From NCBI RefSeq assembly GCF_000499845.2, contig NC_023756.2, positions 33,293,406 through 33,357,405 of the forward strand: 64,000 bases of DNA, given 5' to 3'. Positions 44,446 to 57,716 of this stretch are shown here, in pieces. The position numbers and the translations under genes are program-made. The stretch's first letter is position 1. Every line of letters starts with the position of its first letter. Source of the stretch: Phaseolus vulgaris (taxonomy: Eukaryota; Streptophyta; Magnoliopsida; Fabales; Fabaceae). Under the pieces are notes generated by a model. That model made no database searches. It was given only the letters and a program-made list of their open reading frames with translations, and had not been told where the DNA came from.

Positions 44446-47400
44446 GTGATAATGAGGAATTTGAAAGTGATGATGTGTGTGGTGTGTGTGGTGTTGCAGG
44501 TTGTTCATGGAGAACTCAAAATGAGATGCCTTCCAAAGGAGAGGGAAGCACTCCTCCAATTCAAGGCTGCCATTCTTGATCCCTACGGCATGCTCTCCTC
44601 TTGGTCCACTCCCAATTGTTGCCAGTGGGAGGGGATTCGCTGCAGCAACCTCACCGCCCATATTCTAGGCCTCCACCTTCCTGGACACTATTATTTCGAA
44701 TATCAAGAACTCTCTGAACGTTATATCAGCGGAGAGATCCACGAGTCATTGATGGAGTTGCGACAATTAGAGTATTTGAACCTCAGTTCTAATTCTTTTG
44801 AAGGCAGTCACATCCCTGAGTTTCTTGCTTCTCTCACAAAGTTGAAATACCTTGATCTCTCTTCATGTTATTTTATCGGAGAAATTCCAATTCAGTTTGG
44901 CTCTCTTTCTCATTTGAAATACTTAAATGTCGCTTATAATATCTGGAGGGTTCAATCCCTCGTGAACTTGGGAATCTCTCTCAGTTGCAGTATCTTGATA
45001 TTCGAAGTAATTCTTTGGAAGGAGATGTACCATCTCAGCTTGGTAATATCTCTCAGTTGCAGCATCTTGATCTCAGATATAATTCTTTGCAAGGAAACAT
45101 TCCTTCCCAACTAGGAAATCTCTCCCAGTTGCAGGAGCTCTATCTTGGACGATGTAAAGATTTTAGAGGATGCTATGCTACTCTAAAAATTAATGAAGGA
45201 GGTCAGTGGCTCTCAAATCTCATTTCTTTAACTCATCTTTCCTTAGAACACATAACTAATTTTAACACTTCACCTAGCTACTTTCGAATGATTGCCAAGC
45301 TCCCAAAACTAAGAGAACTGAGTTTAATTGAGTGTGGCCTTTCCAATCATTTTCTCCATTCATTCCAGCCTTCCAACTTCAATTTTTCTACTTCCCTTTC
45401 TGTCCTTGATCTTTCTTCTAACTCCTTCACACAATCAATGATTCCAATGGCTGTCAAACACTACTTCCAACCTTGTTGAGCTTGACCTTAGTGGTAACCT
45501 CTTGAAGGGTTCCACATCAAATCGTTTTGGCTTGGCCATGAATTCGCTTCAGCACCTTCAACTCTCCTTTAATATGTTCAAGGGTAAGGATTTGAACTCA
45601 TTCATGAATATATGCACCCTACGTTCTTTATACATGTATGACAACAATATGACCGAAGACCTTCCGTCAATTCTTCGTAATTTTTCTAATGGTTGTGTTA
45701 GATACTCACTTCAAGAGCTGCAGTTGTCATACAATCAAATCACGGGATCCGTACCTGACCTTTCAATATTCTCATCTTTAAAATCATTGTATCTTTCCAA
45801 CAATCAATTGAGTGGGAAGATACCTCAAGATACCAGATGGCCATCTCAGTTGGAACATTTGTCAATTGGATCTAACTCTTTAGAAGACAGTGTTCCAATG
45901 TCATTTGAGAGCACATGTCATTTGGAGTCATTGGATTTGTCTTATAATAAGTTGAGTGAAGATTTGGCTGTCGTATTTAATCATTTGTCCAGATGTTGTA
46001 GATATTCATTGCGAGAACTATATCTTCGTGAAAATAAATTCAACGGTGCACTTCCTGATTTCTCAATGTTTTCCAAGTTGGAAATACTAGATGTATCAGG
46101 GAATCAATTAAAGGATGGAGTTCCAAAGTCACTTCACAATGCTACTATTTTGCGTATATTGGACCTATCCAATAATAGTTTGAGTGAACATCTTCCCACA
46201 ATAATCCATCAGTTATCCCAGTATGTTCGATACTCATTGCAACGTTTATATCTGAGCCTGAATCAAATTAGCGGCACTTTGCCTAACACCCTCACAATGT
46301 TCCCATCATTAAAAGGATTTATACCTTGATAGAAATAAGCTAAATGGAACAATTTCTGAAGATCTTCGGTTTCCTACTCAACTTGAAGAACTATCTTTAA
46401 TGTCAAACTCTTTGAAAGGTGTGATAAAGGACTCTCATTTTTCTAATATGTCAAAGTTAGAATCATTGGACTTATCAGATAACTCATTAGTCTTGAAATT
46501 CAGTCGAAATTGGGCTCCATCATTTCAATTGGGTTATATTGGATTGAGATCTTGCAAAGTTGGTCCATTATTTCCAAAATGGATACAGTCACAAAACAAA
46601 GTAAGTTTCCTTGACATTTCAAATAATGGAATATCAGACACTCTTCCAAAATGGTTTTGGGACAAATTTGAATTGCGATACTCGATCAACATCAACATTT
46701 CATACAACAATCTACAAGGCATGATTCCAAATTTGTCATTAGAGATTTATTTTGAATCCTTTAATCTTGGGTCAAATCAATTTGAAGGTCCTATTCCATC
46801 ATTTTTACGAGATTCAATGTATCTTGATCTGTCTAACAATAAATTCACAGATTCTTTTTTGTTTTTATGTTCTGGTGGTGTAGTTGGAACTTTATATCAA
46901 TTAGACCTTTCAAATAATAAGTTGTTAGGAGAAATTCCAAATTGTTGGACCCATTTCAAATCATTGGCTTATTTAAACATGAGTCAAAACAAATTTTCAG
47001 GAAAAATTCCTACTTCCATGGGATCACTCCTTGAACTTCAAGTATTGTTATTGAGAAACAATAACTTAGCAGGTGAATTCTCTTCTTCCTTGAGAAATTG
47101 CACAAAGTTAGTGATGTTGGATATGACAGAAAATAGATTATCAGGATCTATTCCAGATTGGATTGGGAGCAAATTTCTAGAGTTACAATTTTTAAGCTTG
47201 GGAAATAATTACTTCAATGGAAGTTTACCTTTGCAAATTTGTTATCTAAAAAGCATTCACCTCTTGGATCTCTCACTAAACAACCTATCCGGACAAATTC
47301 CTAAATGCATAAAAAATTTCTCCTCAATGACTCAAGTGACTTCTTTGAGAGATTATCAAGGTTACTTGTATTTGGCCAACACAAGCCATATCAGAGGTAA

Positions 47401-48067
47401 CATTTCATACAATTTGAATGCATTTTTGATGTGGAAAGGATCAGAGCAAATGTTCAAAAATAATGGATTATCACTTTTAAAAAGCATTGATCTCTCAAGC
47501 AATCAATTATCGGGAGAAATTCCAAAAGAAATAGAGAATCTTTTTGGATTGATTTCATTGAATTTATCAAGAAATCATTTGACGGAGAAAATTCCTTCAA
47601 ATATTGGAAAGTTAACCTCACTTGAATTTCTTGATTTGTCAAGAAACCAACTTGCTGGTTCAATTCCTTTGAGTCTTGCTCAAATTGATCGACTCACAAT
47701 ATTAGATTTGTCACATAATTATTTAATCGGAAAAATTCCAACTGGTACACAATTACAGAGTTTCGATACATCAAAATATGAAGGCAATGTTGATTTGTGT
47801 GGACCGCCATTAAAGAAATTGTGTATTGATAAAGTGTTGAGACAAGAACCAATTGCTAATTTTCACGATAAAGACAATTTGATTTTCAATCGGGAATTTT
47901 ACACAAGTATGACAATTGGATTTGCTATGAGCTTTTCGAGAGTGTTTGGCTCAATCTTAATAATACGATCTTGGCGTCATGCATATTTCAAGATCTTAAG
48001 TAATTTAGAATACATTCTTTATATCATGGTAGCAATGAAAGTTTTCAAGTGGTGGCAGACAAGATAA
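44446..48067 (+). pseudogene. LRR receptor-like protein (EIX2/Cf-type RLP), three frame changes
   Basis: RLPs are plasma-membrane immune or developmental receptors without a kinase. The N-terminus has a signal peptide (MIMRNLKVMMCVVCVVLQVV), then CLPKEREALLQFKAAILDPY and NCCQWEGIRCSN, the LRRNT cap with paired Cys. About 30 leucine-rich repeats follow (LxxLxLSxNxLxGxIP), with an island before the last repeats (KGSEQMFKNN), the GNVDLCGPPLKKLC cap, an acidic stretch, a membrane segment (FYTSMTIGFAMSFSRVFGSI) and a short basic tail ending KWWQTR. Frame changes by one base occur at about 44940, 45441 and 46318. Apart from these the frame is complete for a typical length near 1,200 residues, so the gene died recently. 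No introns are seen, as usual for the family. Confidence 0.93.
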
Positions 48068-49118
48068 TAGGTAATATTCTTTTATTGATATTTTACAAAC
48101 TCGATTTTTATGTTTAAACATTGTAATCTTTATGCCATGGTGATAGATATAATTATTTTTATAAATACTCCTTTTGCTATTAATATTTGTGTTTTCTTTG
48201 GATTTAGGCTTTTTTTCATCATTCTTATTACAAAAATGTTTATTTGACTCCCATTCTCTACCCTACAACCCAATAATATTAATATTTTAATCATTTATAA
48301 AAAAATTAATTTTTTAAATTTTGAAACATTTCGTATTTTGCTTCTATTTTTATTAAGGAAGTTTTTTTCTTTTTTAAATTTTTTTATTACAAATATTAAT
48401 ATTTATTCTGAGTGTAGGATGAAGCAGGGTATCAAAATATCATAACCTTCTTATTATTTCCATTTTTGGCAGAGGAAATCTGGATAAGAGGTGTGAAGTA
48501 GTGTATGTGAGAAAATGAATTTGTTATTGAAGATTGAAAGTGTTGTGAGGGTAAAGGACATCAAAGAACATAGCAAAGAGCCACTTGGATTTGGAGAAAG
48601 AGAACTGAAGAAGGGTTGTTGAACACCTTTGGACTTGAGGGAGACAATTGTGATCGTGATGTTTTTCATTTTCCTTTTTCTACGTATTTTGTTCATAGCT
48701 TAGCCTTTGGATCTGCTACTCTTTTGTCTCAAGTTGTTAGTCATACAATGATTTAATGAATCTTCATAATGCTAATTACTTATTGATTTTTGAGTCATGT
48801 TCTTTGATTATGTAAAAATAACACTTGATATGTATACTCGTTTCTACCTTGATATCTACCTTGATATCTTGTATGTGATTAAAACGGTTCATATGTTAAT
48901 CAATTAATTTAATGTGTACTTTAGTTCAATTTTACCTTTCATCAGAGTAACGTGGTTTGAATCACAAGAAAGTGAAAGTTAGATTGTAAGTTGAAGAATT
49001 TATAAAAGCACAAGTTGAACTTTTTTATCATTTGTAAAATAATTTATTTGAATTGTTAAATTTCTTGATAATTGATTTGAGTGTTAAAGTTAAATACAGA
49101 CTTTAAAAAATTGAGTTC
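48068..49118. other. Downstream region of the receptor pseudogene
   Basis: AT-rich, with no gene motif I recognise. A polyadenylation region of the receptor is likely within the first few hundred bases. Confidence 0.5.
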
Positions 49119-49243
49119 ACCCTACGAGACTCTTAGCCTGCTTCTTCCATAGGCCCGAGGGTAGTTTGTTGGCTTCCTTATCTTTATTGTTTGGAGCATC
49201 TTCAGAGTTTTGACCTTCATCTTCTCTTTTCTTCTTTTCCTAA
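49119..49243 (-). pseudogene. Exon-like fragment ending in LPSGLWKKQAKSLVG
   Basis: The minus strand has an acceptor (ATTTTAG) followed by a charged stretch, KREDEGQNSEDAPNNKDKEA, then NKLPSGLWKKQAKSLVG and a stop. The codon pattern and splice site look like a terminal exon of a host gene, but I do not recognise the protein. It stands alone; no upstream exon was identified. Confidence 0.35.
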
Positions 49244-51007
49244 AATATGATGCAGTTGATATTTAGTTAGAACTTCATCTTGAATTGCATAGAGATATTA
49301 TCGATATTGCATTAAAAAATTACAAAGCCAACACTAATTGAACTGAAAAGCAAAGAATATTGATATTGCACAGTCGAAACACAACACTTGATTTCATTCA
49401 GGTGGAAGGAATGAAGCACTACAGCTAGAAAAAAAAGGAACAAGGAGATAGGAGAAAAGAATTAGGAACTATTAGCAACCTGAGATGGAAAATTCAGAGG
49501 ACAGTGGAGTAGCCAAAAGCCAAATACTACTGGTTGCATAGCAGGAAAGATAAGGTGTAAGCTAGCTGATTTATGAGATGTAGAGAATTTGATTATGCAA
49601 TTCTGCAATGCTGATTCTGCAGTAATTAAACACAGATTTTACAATGTTAAATGTAAAGAACTGATATACCTTTTAGCCTAGGAGGGGGAAGGTTTCTGTT
49701 GATTGTGATGCAGGCAAAGGAAGAAGAAAGTTGAGAATTTGACTTCTGCAAAGCTGATTCTGCAGTATGCAGAGAATTGACAGGGGCAGCAGAAGATCAA
49801 TTTGGCAAAGCAGCTAAGATAGTGTAGATTAAGGATGAAAGAAGACAGAGGAGAATGGATGTAGAAAGTTAGAAGCAAGGTGATGATTAAAGGAGTCATA
49901 CTGCAACATAAAGATGAATTTGGTTACTGTAGAAAAGGAAAATGCAGAGAGAGATAGGAACTACAGAGCTGTCAACGGCAATAAGGCAAAGCAATTGGCT
50001 TAGAATATGGAGGAGCTTAAAGTGCAAGTGCTTAGGTGGAAGAAAGCCACTGTTTTGCTAGGCAAAAGTACCAAACGGGCAGAGGAGGAAGTTAAAACTT
50101 GTCCAACATGTTTTATAATGTGTGCAACATTTATTTACACAGAATCTGAATGTTAAATCACTATGCAGATTTGCTGCATAATCAATTAGTTAGATAAGAT
50201 TTTTTGGTATAAGTGAGTGATCTCTTAAATGTTCCATTTTAATTTATTAATTTTTTACTGTAAAAAAAACTAACACTTAATGTTACTTTACCCTTAAAAG
50301 AGATATGACAAGCTCAATTTTGTTCATTTTCCTTACTTTTAGCCTTTAAATCTAAATTTCATATTTCCTGTAAAGTTATTAGTCATATAATTTGATTAAT
50401 CTTCATAACATTAGTTAATATTATTTCTTTGATTTTGAATTTTTTTTGCCATGTTCGATTATGTTAAAGTAATACTTATCTTATAAGAAAAAATAAACTG
50501 TACTTCGCACAGGTAAAAATTCTTCGTGTATTAAAAAATTTAAACTTTGTATTTATGAATTCAAAATTCATTTATGATATATGTTTAGATTGTTTATTTT
50601 ATCCTCTTGCATGTGTTTTACTTTATTTTCTTTCTTAGATAGTATTATTTTAACTTTTATTTTTTCATTTATTATTCTTTTGTTTTTATTTTCTTATATA
50701 GCATCCTTTTGTTTTTATTTCCCTGTCTAACATCGTTTTGAAAGTAAAAAGAAATTAATAAATTAAAAATAATTGATAATTTTAATTTTGGATGCATTAA
50801 AAAAATAAATGTATGAGTTGTAAAAAAATAAATATTTAGGTTCCTATATTTTGGAGTTGTTCCCTATTTGTGGTAAAGTTTCATCAGAATAAGGAATTAC
50901 ATGTAAGAGAAACTAACTTTAACTTTCAATAGTACCTTAAGCTAGAAGATCTGAATGTGGAGAGGACGTAGTCCCAAGTTTCATTTTCTTCTGCATGATG
51001 TTATTTG
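49244..51007. other. Unassigned AT-rich DNA
   Basis: It contains two related segments near 49585-49625 and 49730-49780 (CTGATTCTGCAGTA) and short charged open frames around 49985-50110, none convincing. The part at 50690-50830 is found inverted at 55700-55870. Confidence 0.45.
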
Positions 51008-52097
51008 ATACGGGTCTTCCGAAAGACGTAAGTTATTATTTTATTTGTTGAATATACTGGTTGTATAGATCCATGAGAGATCTATGCGATTGTTTTATGT
51101 TGGGATTTGAAGAAGATTGAATAATTGAGAAATATAATTTATGTAATTTGGTTTGCTCTTTTGATTGAATGGTATATATTATAAAACATTATTTTCACTA
51201 GCTTACCCTTGTTCTTCTTGTTGTGTTTGAACTGCAATGATTGTACTATGTACACGAGCAGATGATCATACAGGTACAAGAGAGTTGTGAAGGCTTTAGA
51301 GTGTTGTTTTGAACCTTATATTGTAAATATTTGTATTTTTATAAGTCTTAATCATATACTAGGAATGTTTTGAAAAACATTAAGGTTGTATATAAACATG
51401 CAGGATTTGTATTGTAATAATTAGATGTATTTTCTGGGGTGTTACAATTGATGATTTAATAATGCTAATTCCAAGAAAAAAAATACAGGACATAATTATA
51501 AAAAAACCAAAGTCAATTAGTATTAATTAGTAATGGACACACAAATAATATTGAAGTGTCTCCCCTAAATGCAAAAACCTAAAAAAAACTAAATATGGAT
51601 TGTGATGTGACAATGTTATTGTGTTGTACAACCTAAGGAAAAAACAATTATGGAGGAGTGATGTCCCAACATTCACTTCTCGTCATTAATTATGTTTTAT
51701 TTCGCATAAACTATTTATTGTACCATTGAAGAAAATATTAAATGAATGATCATCTCTCATTTATTTTCCTTTTTATGTTCAACATATACTACATCATTTC
51801 TATAATTAACAACTAATAAACATGAAAACATTTAAAAACAATTCACAATGTTACTAATGGTACAAAATGTGTGAGAAAACTGATACAATTATTTCTCCTC
51901 GGGTCACACAGAAAATAATGATGTGCATCGCCACATCACTCCTCCATAATTGTTTTTTCCTTAGGTTGTACAACACAATAACATGCATTGTCACATCACT
52001 GTCCATATTTAGTTTTTTCTTTTAAGATTTTTCATTTAGGATAGACACTTCAATATTATATGTGTGTCCATTACTAATTAATTTTAATTGACTTTAA
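51008..52097 (+). repeat. Unclassified ~1.1-kb repeat with foldback, copy D1
   Basis: It starts ATACGGGTCTTCCGAAAGAC and is repeated directly at 54318-55456 and, for its left part, inverted at 55875-57092. The right half is a foldback: arms 51509-51663 and 51934-52096 are inverse to each other (AAAGTCAATTAG...ATGGAGGAGTGATG) around a 270-bp loop. No coding sequence. Confidence 0.85.
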
Positions 52098-53747
52098 ATT
52101 TGAAATTTCAAAATAAAACTCTCCAATGAGAAGGTGACATATAGACTCATACTTTTCATGTTTAGTTCATACCTTCAATGCTAAATCATCCACACTCCTA
52201 AATTGGCATGTGAACATCCATACACTCCTAAATTGGCATGTGAACATCCATATATGCTCATTGTAAAACTAATTTTGCAGCAAAGTAGTTTTTAGTAAAT
52301 TTGGTTATAAGGATATTTTTGTAGTTTTACTAGTTGAGTTAGGTTGGTGAAGTTTTGTGCGGTTGTTAAGGTACATAATTTTCTTTGTTTCAGCACTTTA
52401 TAAATACAGTGTAAGCATACGAATGACATAGAATAATTTTAGTTTTACGTTTTTTCAGCTTTTTAGTCAATGTAATACTTGTTTTTATGACTTTTCCCAT
52501 TCTCTCTTTCTCTTTGTTTCTTGTACTGTCCAAAACTAATAAATTATCATCTATAGTTTTAGAGTTATTTATCTACTACACAAATCCTACAATTAGTCTC
52601 TAACTAAATACTTAATGAGATAAAACTTTAAATTTTCTTAATTGAGTTGTGGATTTTCTTAAGAGAATAAATCTATATTAATAAAATATAAATATAAATA
52701 AAAGAAAATCTACTTGAGAATAAATTATACTGCATATTTGAGGATATAGATTTTTGACCATTTGTAGATGGTGATAAATATAAAAAAGGTAATTATGGTT
52801 AATTTTGATAATATGTTGAATTGGTATATAATATATTATTAAATAATAAGTGAGTTTTTGTTTATAAACGGAATCAATTAACTTGAGTTGTTGGATAATA
52901 AATATTTTCCAAGATGTAAGTGCAAATTCATTAAATGCACCACAAAAATCTTGTCCAGTGTGATGTGTATAAAGTCTATTGTATTAGTCTCATTGATTAA
53001 GTCATTCGTCTTTCTAAATCACAATAATGAAGATGGAAACCTGAAATTATAAAAACTAATTTAAAATTTAAAATAGTTGGGATAATATTAATGTTAAATA
53101 TCAATTTAAACATTAATTTATAAACTTTTATTAATAATAAAAATTATTTTAGATATTAATAATTTTTTAATAAAATAATACTTAATTTAATTTAATTTAG
53201 TAATTAATAATTTTTTATATTTAAAATTAGTTATTATTTAATAATTTTTTTATAAATATATATATTATGACACAATCAATTTATCCATAGTAAATTCATA
53301 TAATTTATTCATTATAAAATTCTAAAAAATAGATTCCATTAAATTAATCCATTTTCTTTTATATGGATGATTGATTTCTTACAGTTTCTTAATATTCTTT
53401 TGCAGAACTCATTTTTAATTTTTAAAACTATTGTTTTTATAAATCATATAAAAATTGTTAATAAATGGATTGATTTGCATATTTATTTAATCAATCATCA
53501 TTGAATTGAAGTTTGAATTAAATTTTCAATAAATTAAAATAGATTAATGGATTTTATTTTATCAAATCCATTCAAATATAAAATAAATTTTACTCATTTT
53601 AACTAGTTAAATATTATATAGGAGTTGGAGTCAAATTTGGGTGAGGACTTGCAAAATTGTGTACAGCCATCACATAAGTATTATATGACCACAAAAAATA
53701 AACTACCGTGATTGGAACAAGAATTAGAACACTTATAAACTAAAATA
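52098..53747. other. AT-rich DNA
   Basis: A 30-bp direct duplication (ACACTCCTAAATTGGCATGT unit, 52191-52250) and long AT tracts. No gene seen. Confidence 0.5.
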
Positions 53748-54205
53748 ATTCAAATCCAATTTCAAAATAGTTAAAATTCAAATTATGCCTTTCCAGTTTA
53801 ATAATTTTGTATGCGAAACAAATGGTGAATATATAAAATAGAAAATGTCTAAAAAGGATCCAACTCATATATCTTCATATACCATTAAGGTTTATTAATA
53901 TCACTTTTAAATCATTGTAAAAATGCAAATTAACAAAGGCTTTCAAATTTTCATATTTAAAATAAAATAAAGCAATTGCGGTTTTTTTTGTCTTAAATTG
54001 TCTTAAAAAAAAAGTTTCCTTTTTATATTGGTGAATATTTTTTTTTTATATTTTGTACATTTACACTAAAAAAAGAAGTTTCGTTTTTATATTGAAGGAT
54101 TTTTTTAATATTTTGTAAAACATACCAAATTTATAAAATAATTTTAAAAAAAACTTAATTTTATGAACTTTTATAAAAAATCATATAGAACAAAAAATCA
54201 CATAG
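53748..54205. repeat. Receptor upstream-region duplicate (copy 3, partial)
   Basis: Closely matches 30076-30600, with GGATCCAACTCATATATCTT and the following T-rich tract. No receptor coding sequence follows. Confidence 0.8.
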
Positions 54206-54317
54206 ATTAAGATATCAGGTGGTGAGAAGTTGATGTGAGAGTCCATGCACACCATGACATATGAAATGCACGACTTAGGTTGTATTGAACTTACCCTAAT
54301 CCTTTATATTGGATTCG

Positions 54318-55510
54318 CTGGTAATCTTTGGATCAAGTGTTAGTCTCTAGTAGGACTTACTTAATACGGGTCTTTCGGAAGACATCAATTATTATTTTGT
54401 TTGTTGAATATACTAGATGTATAGATCCATGTGAGATCTATGTGATTATTTTGTGTTGGGATTTGAAGAAGATTGAATAATTGAGAAATTGATTTATGTA
54501 ATTTGGTTTTCTCTTTTGATTGAATGGTATATATTATACAACTTTATTTTCACTAGCTTATCCTTGTTTTTCTCGTTGTGTTTGAACTGCAATGACTGTA
54601 CTATGTACACGAGCAGATGATCATACAGGTATAGAAGAGCTGGGAAGGCTTTAGAGTGTTGTTTTGAACCTTATATTGTAAATATTTGTATTTTTATAAG
54701 TCTTAATCATATACTAGGAATGTTTTGAAGAACTTTAAGGTTGTATATAAACATGGATTTGTATTGTAATAATTAGATGTATTTTCTAGGGTGTTACGAT
54801 TGATGATATAATCATGTTAATTCCAAGTAAAAATACATAACATAATTATAAAAAAACCAATGTCAATTAATATTAATTAGTAATGGACACACAAATAATA
54901 TTGAAGTGTCTACCCTAAATGCAAAATCCTAAAAAAAAACTAAATATGGACAATGATGTGATAATGTTATTGTGTTGTACAACCTAAGGAAAAAAGTAAT
55001 TATGGAGGAGTATTGTCCCAACATTCACTTCTCGTCATTAATTATGTTTCATTTCGCACAAACTATTTATTGAACCATTGAATAAAATATTAAATGAATG
55101 ATCATTTCTCATTTATTTTCCTTTTTATGTTCAACATGTACTACATCATTTCTATAATTAACAACAATTAACAATTAATAAACATGAAAACATTTAAAAA
55201 CAATTTACAATGTTAGTAATGGTACAAAATGTGTGAGAAAACTAATAAAATTATTTCTCCTCAGGTCACACAAAAAATATTGATGTGCATCGCCACATCA
55301 CTCCTCCATAATTACTTTTTCATTAGGTTGTACAACACAATAACATGCATTGTCACATCACTGTCTATATTTAGTTTTTCCTTTTAAGATTTTTCATTTA
55401 TGATAGACACTTCAATATTATATGTGTGTCCATTACTAATTAATATTAATTGACTTTGGTTCTTTAATAATTATGTCCTATATTTTTTACTTGAAATTAA
55501 CATGATTACA
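54318..55510 (+). repeat. Unclassified repeat with long foldback, copy D2
   Basis: A direct copy of D1 (about 3.35 kb apart). Here the inverted arms are longer, about 54808-55013 and 55296-55505, with ends ATCATGTTAATTCCAAGTAA inverse to the right end. Transcribed, it would give a hairpin of about 200 bp with a 280-bp loop. Confidence 0.85.
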
Positions 55511-55874
55511 TTATCAATAATAACAAAAATAAATACTAATTTATGTTTATAGATTCAAATTTTATGTTGTTGTAGGGTTTAATTTTTTTATTTTCTTCAG
55601 TCTTACAAAAATATTAAATTATAAACTAAACATTTTTAATTTATTATTTTTTTTTTATTTTGTAAAAACTCTTTTCTTTCTTCAATAATTATATTTCTGA
55701 ATATTTTAAACATTAAAAATATTTTTTTACAACCAATACATTTATTTTTTTAATGCATCCAAAATTAAAATGGTCAATTTTTTTTAATTTATTAATTCAT
55801 TTTTACTTTTGAAACGGTGCTATTTAGGGAAATAAAAATAAAAAGGTGTTAGATAGAAAAATAAAAACAAAAGT
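55511..55874. other. AT-rich junction, partly inverted relative to 50690-50830
   Basis: Contains TGCATCCAAAATTAAAAT and neighbours in reverse order to the upstream copy. No gene. Confidence 0.55.
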
Positions 55875-56117
55875 ATGATCATCTATTGTATAGTCATAAC
55901 AGTTAACAACACAACAAGAAAAACAAGGGTAAGCTAGTGAAAATAAAATTTTATAATATACACAATTAAATCAAAAGAGAAAACCAAATGATATGATCAA
56001 TTTCTCAATTATTCAATATTCATCAAATCCCAATATAAAACAATCACATAGATCTACACATCCAAGATATTAAACAAACAAAATAACATCTGACGCCTTC
56101 CGGAAGACCCGAATTAA

Positions 56118-57036
56118 CACTACAAAAAAAAACGCGAATTATATACGGATTATTACATACGGATCAAAATCCGTATGTAAAGTCAACATTATACAGATTC
56201 TATTTCGTATGTAAATAGATATTACATACGAATTTTTTCTTATATACCAAAGGTAATACATACGGATTATATCCATATGTAATTTTGGCGTCATGAAGTG
56301 GGAATTAAATTTCGTATGTAACAGGTATTCAAAACTAAGTTCCTTCGGTGACCAAAGACACTTTAACCACTACACCAGACAAATACTTTAATATTATTAT
56401 GATTTTTATTATATTTCTTATTATTAATAATATTAATAATGTTAATAATATTAATAAAGTTAATGATATTAATAATGTTAATGATATTAATAATGTTAAT
56501 GATATTAATAATGTTAATAATATGAATATAATTTATATTATTATTATTATTAATATAATCTATATTATTATTATTAATATAATCTATATTATTATTATTA
56601 ATATAATCTATATTATTATTATTAATATAATCTATATTATTATTATTAATATAATCTATATTATTATTATTAATATAATCTATATTATTATTATTAATAT
56701 AATCTATATTATTATTATTAATATAATCTATATTATTATTATTAATATAATTTATATTATTACTATTATTAATATAATTTTTATTATTATTATTAATATA
56801 ATTTATATTATTATTATTAATATAATTTCTATTATTACTATTATTAATATAATTTATATTACTATTAATATAATTTTATTTATTTATTATTAATATAATT
56901 TATATTATTATTATTAATAAGTATAAATTATATTAATAATAATAAGTATAATAAAAATCATAATATGACCAAAGAACTTGATTTCGAGTCTATATACGGA
57001 TTTTGGCTGTATGTAATTCCAATTTTTCTTGTAGTG
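56118..57036. mobile_element. Short non-autonomous CACTA element (919 bp)
   Basis: Termini CACTACAAAAA (56118) and TTTTTCTTGTAGTG (57036), with the 3-bp duplication TAA (56115-56117, 57037-57039). Subterminal copies of ATTACATACGGAT and CGTATGTAA lie at both ends. No transposase. The middle is a minisatellite. Confidence 0.9.
56395..56930. repeat. 24-bp and 18-bp AT minisatellite inside the CACTA element
   Basis: After imperfect 18-bp units (AATAATGTTAATGATATT), a 24-bp unit (AATCTATATTATTATTATTA plus AATAT-type end) repeats about ten times, then becomes degenerate. Because 24 is divisible by three, it gives a long spurious open frame of Ile/Asn/Tyr repeats. Confidence 0.92.
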
Positions 57037-57310
57037 TAATTAAGACCTACCACACACTAATACTTGATCGAAAGATTACCGCGCATCCCATCGTTACAAT
57101 ATATATGTTTGTTTGGTTTGATCCAGTTTGATTTTAAAGAAAAAAAATTACTTGTTTGGGTCAGTTTTTGTAATTTGTAATTTTATTTTTTATTACAAAT
57201 TTACTCTTATTGAGTTAACACCCACAAATACGCAAAAACTAAGTCACCAAATATCTATAGTTGTAACTTGTAGAAAATAAAACACCATCACTTAAACTTA
57301 AATTGCAACA

Positions 57311-57314
<4 letters not shown>

Positions 57315-57346
<32 letters not shown>
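57315..57346. repeat. TA microsatellite
   Basis: An uninterrupted (TA)n run of about 32 bp. Confidence 0.9.
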
Positions 57347-57350
<4 letters not shown>

Positions 57351-57373
57351 GAGAATATAAAAGCAAATTATAT

Positions 57374-57716
57374 CACTAGTGAAAAAAATTCATTTACGAC
57401 ATCCAATACACATTGTTTTTATCCTCAAAGGTTATCCATCAAAATGCGATGAAATTTTTTAAATTAAAATAAGTGTAAAACGACAATTGTGGGTGAAACT
57501 ACCGTTTTAGAATTTTTTTTTACCCTAATTCGAAACGCACCATATAATTAATAAACTGTTAGATTGTAAATATATTTATATTATTTAGTATTTATAATTA
57601 GTTTAATGATTTTTAATTAGATTTCATAATTAGATTATAAATAATTTATTATTTTTTAATTGATATTTTTTATTATTTATAATTGTAATTAAATTTTTTA
57701 ATTTGTTAATTTTATA
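57374..57716. other. Possible CACTA left terminus and AT-rich DNA
   Basis: CACTAGTGAAAAAAATTC at 57374 resembles the terminus at 38521. No right end or duplication was found, so it may be a fragment or coincidence. Confidence 0.3.

Larger units (their letters stand above)
55875..57092 (-). repeat. Inverted copy D3, split by a CACTA element
   Basis: The reverse complement matches the left part of D1/D2 (GGTAATCTTT, GGGTCTTCCGGAAG, GATCTATGTGATTG). The match is interrupted at 56118-57036 by the CACTA element and resumes after it. Confidence 0.8.

Noticed and set aside
49678..49899. Minus-strand frame of 73 codons
   Set aside because: No conserved motif, no splice or promoter context; likely chance.
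56348..56893. Open frame of 181 codons rich in Ile, Asn and Tyr
   Set aside because: It is the translation of an AT minisatellite whose unit length is divisible by three; no start context or domain.
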